From JANRIC01 sp033765345 (GTDB lineage: Bacteria; Bacteroidota; Bacteroidia; Cytophagales; Microscillaceae), in contig JANRIC010000158.1 in assembly GCA_033765345.1 (NCBI GenBank), forward strand, positions 1 through 6,154: a stretch of DNA of 6,154 nucleotides, given 5' to 3'. Of the stretch, positions 5,281-6,154 are shown piece by piece. Each line of letters opens with the position of its first letter. Positions within the stretch are counted from its first letter, which is position 1. The position numbers were made by a program, and so were the translations under genes. The notes beneath the pieces are model-generated. The model was not told where the DNA came from. It saw only the letters and a program-made list of their open reading frames with translations, and did not search any database.

Positions 5281-5334
5281 GTAAATCGGTATCCCCCCCA
5301 GCATCCCCATCCTAGAAAAACGCATCATAGGCAT

Positions 5335-5342
5335 TAGCTTTG
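5335..5342 (+). promoter_or_regulatory. -7 promoter element for tnpA
   Basis: TAGCTTTG is an exact match to TAnnTTTG, 25 bases before the tnpA ATG at 5367. The in-frame TTG at 5340 lies inside this element, so transcription would start after it. That argues for ATG 5367 as the true start. No good -33 motif is seen. Confidence 0.5.
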
Positions 5343-5366
5343 AAAAAAAATAAAGATAGTCAAAAA

Positions 5367-5657
5367 ATGGATAAAAGCCAAGCCATGTTTCAATTAATGG
5401 AACAATATGAACAGAGCGGACAAAACCGCGTGCATTTCTGTGCACAAGCAGGCATCAGCCTGTCCAAATTCGGATATTGGCGGAGTCGTTGGTTAGGTGC
5501 TCAAAGGAATTCTGAGCCACAAAACCCTCCCTTTGTAGCCTTTGAGTCGTCAGCCATTCCTCTGCCTGTGGCTTGCGAGCTGATCTACCCCAGTGGTATC
5601 TGTGTACAATTCCCAGCCATAGACGTATCGGTTTTACAACAACTGCTAGATGTTTAG
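5367..5657 (+). CDS. tnpA: IS66-family accessory protein TnpA
   Basis: A 96-residue protein needed with TnpB for efficient IS66 transposition; its precise biochemical role is unsettled. The N-terminal part (about 4-42, SGQNRVHFCAQAGISLSKF at 17-35 then YWRSRW) is a helix-turn-helix resembling transposase DNA-binding domains, with the SGQ-x-R-x-x-FC pattern common in Bacteroidota IS66 TnpA. The C-terminal half (LIYPSGICVQFP at 72-83, then a short helix ending LQQLLDV) matches the typical small end domain. I chose ATG 5367 over the in-frame TTG at 5340 because the family starts with M-x-K-S-type residues and the TTG overlaps a promoter element. The stop overlaps the tnpB start by 8 bases, so the two are probably translationally coupled. 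Confidence 0.88.
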   Translation: MDKSQAMFQLMEQYEQSGQNRVHFCAQAGISLSKFGYWRSRWLGAQRNSEPQNPPFVAFESSAIPLPVACELIYPSGICVQFPAIDVSVLQQLLDV

Positions 5658-6000
5658 CCTCCACTCCGAGCACCGCTACTACCTCTACACCCCCGCCTGC
5701 GACATGCGCCGAAACTTTGACAGCCTTTGTGGGCTAGTTCGTTCAGCACTAGGCAAAGACCCCACGGACGGTTCAGTGTACCTTTTCCTGAACCGTCAGC
5801 GCAGCCACCTCAAACTGCTGCACTGGGAAGCAGGCGGCTTCGTACCCTACTTCAAACGCCTAGAACAAGGCAGCTTTCATTTGCCTGAAAAACGCAACCA
5901 AACAGGGCAGTTATTCGGGTCGGAGCTCGTAATGATGGTTGCAGGCATAGAGGTGCAAAGTAGTCGCCAAAGAAAACGCTATGAACTCAAAAAAAGTTGA
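5650..6000 (+). CDS. tnpB: IS66-family accessory protein TnpB (IS66 Orf2-like)
   Basis: A 116-residue, full-length IS66 Orf2-like protein (not the RNA-guided nuclease also called TnpB). Family landmarks are RYYLYTPACDMRRNFDSLCG (9-28, equivalent to the family's xYLxxxxxDMRKxxxGL), DPTDGSVYLFLNRQRSHLKL (37-56), HWEAGGFVPYFKRLEQGSF (58-76) and a basic C-terminus (RQRKRYELKKS). It works with TnpA and the DDE transposase TnpC in transposition. Its ATG lies in the end of tnpA (8-base overlap, ATGTTTAG). No frameshift or missing block is visible, so this gene looks intact even though the expected tnpC does not follow directly. Confidence 0.95.
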   Translation: MFSLHSEHRYYLYTPACDMRRNFDSLCGLVRSALGKDPTDGSVYLFLNRQRSHLKLLHWEAGGFVPYFKRLEQGSFHLPEKRNQTGQLFGSELVMMVAGIEVQSSRQRKRYELKKS

Positions 6001-6040
6001 AATTCAGGCTTTTAAGCTAGGTTTTCTCAGATTTTCTGCC

Positions 6041-6060
6041 TAACTTTGACCATGCAATAA
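6041..6060 (+). promoter_or_regulatory. -7 element and aborted start codon after tnpB
   Basis: TAACTTTG (6041-6048) matches TAnnTTTG exactly. Four bases later an ATG (6052) is followed by CAA and then TAA (6058-6060), so any product from it would be two residues long. After the stop the same frame reads D-L-E, then enters the A/C repeat. tnpC would normally begin about here, so this may be its degenerate start, or an internal promoter for a tnpC lying beyond the repeat. No convincing -33 motif is seen. Confidence 0.4.
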
Positions 6061-6071
6061 GACCTGGAACC

Positions 6072-6154
6072 ACACCCAACACCCCACACCCAACACCCAA
6101 CACCCAACACCCAACACCCCACACCCAACACCCCACACCCCACACCCAACACCC
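6072..6154. repeat. Heptanucleotide tandem array (ACACCCA/ACACCCC)
   Basis: Eleven full 7-bp units and a six-base partial unit run to the end of the window and presumably beyond. Every unit is ACACCC followed by A or C; the seventh base reads A,C,A,A,A,A,C,A,C,C,A in order. There are no other changes and no G or T at all. The minus strand consists of runs of three or four G separated by three or four bases, a pattern able to form G-quadruplexes. Since stop codons need T, all three plus-strand frames stay open through it. Such 7-bp arrays are prone to change in copy number by replication slippage. Confidence 0.97.

Larger units (their letters stand above)
5281..6154 (+). mobile_element. Left part of an IS66-family insertion sequence
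   Basis: tnpA and tnpB overlap in the order and spacing typical of IS66 elements. The proposed left end, GTAAATCGGTATCC at 5281, begins with the GTAA found at IS66-family termini, but this rests on four bases and the boundary could be some 20 bases further left. The large tnpC transposase gene and the right end are not in the window. The coding part is visibly richer in G and C than the flanking chromosomal genes, fitting acquired DNA. Target duplication and right terminal repeat cannot be examined here. Confidence 0.8.

Noticed and set aside
5260..5673. Minus-strand frames opposite the IS66 genes and the left end
   Set aside because: They are antisense to tnpA or cover a junction between mobile elements, with no family resemblance.
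6072..6154. CRISPR array or telomere
   Set aside because: The 7-bp units are contiguous with no spacers, which excludes CRISPR. Telomere-like composition alone is not evidence of a chromosome end, and the array follows directly on transposon genes.
1..6154. tRNA, rRNA or riboswitch
   Set aside because: No cloverleaf, conserved rRNA block or recognisable riboswitch core was seen in the spacers.

Overview
The window looks like a chromosomal segment from a member of the Bacteroidota. The reasons are AT-rich spacers, start codons without a Shine-Dalgarno sequence but with A/T-rich leaders, several copies of the Bacteroidota -7 promoter element TAnnTTTG, and protein variants typical of the phylum (a GCFWC-type MsrA, a short GlpK regulatory loop, and an IS66 TnpA/TnpB pair of the kind found there). 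Nothing visible fixes the genus.

Layout: positions 1-153 are an AT-rich downstream region that opens with three 12-bp tandem repeats. Glycerol kinase (glpK) is on the minus strand at 154-1659. A 159-bp divergent spacer separates it from a plus-strand gene at 1819-2679 whose product reads as a bacterial gasdermin, a pore-forming cell-death effector. Then comes msrA (2853-3407, plus), which meets a minus-strand Crp/Fnr-type regulator gene (3484-4095) at a shared bidirectional terminator. A second regulator, with the full cysteine set of an oxygen-sensing [4Fe-4S] FNR protein, lies upstream of it on the same strand (4202-4903).

The right end is mobile DNA. A broken DUF4277-type (IS1634-like) transposase fragment is followed by the left part of an IS66-family element carrying tnpA and tnpB. 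After tnpB the expected tnpC is not visible. Instead there is a -7 promoter element, an ATG stopped two codons later, and a run of nearly twelve heptanucleotide repeats made only of A and C, which continues past the window edge.

The most notable item is the gasdermin. Known bacterial gasdermins are usually encoded beside the protease that cuts off their C-terminal inhibitory peptide. Here the immediate neighbours are glpK and msrA and no protease gene is in the window. Its C-terminal tail also looks unusually long and very acidic. The two Crp/Fnr proteins may form a small regulatory pair, with a palindrome resembling a Crp/Fnr site between them. No direct link between the gasdermin and the redox genes (msrA, FNR) can be shown from sequence; their proximity is only suggestive.
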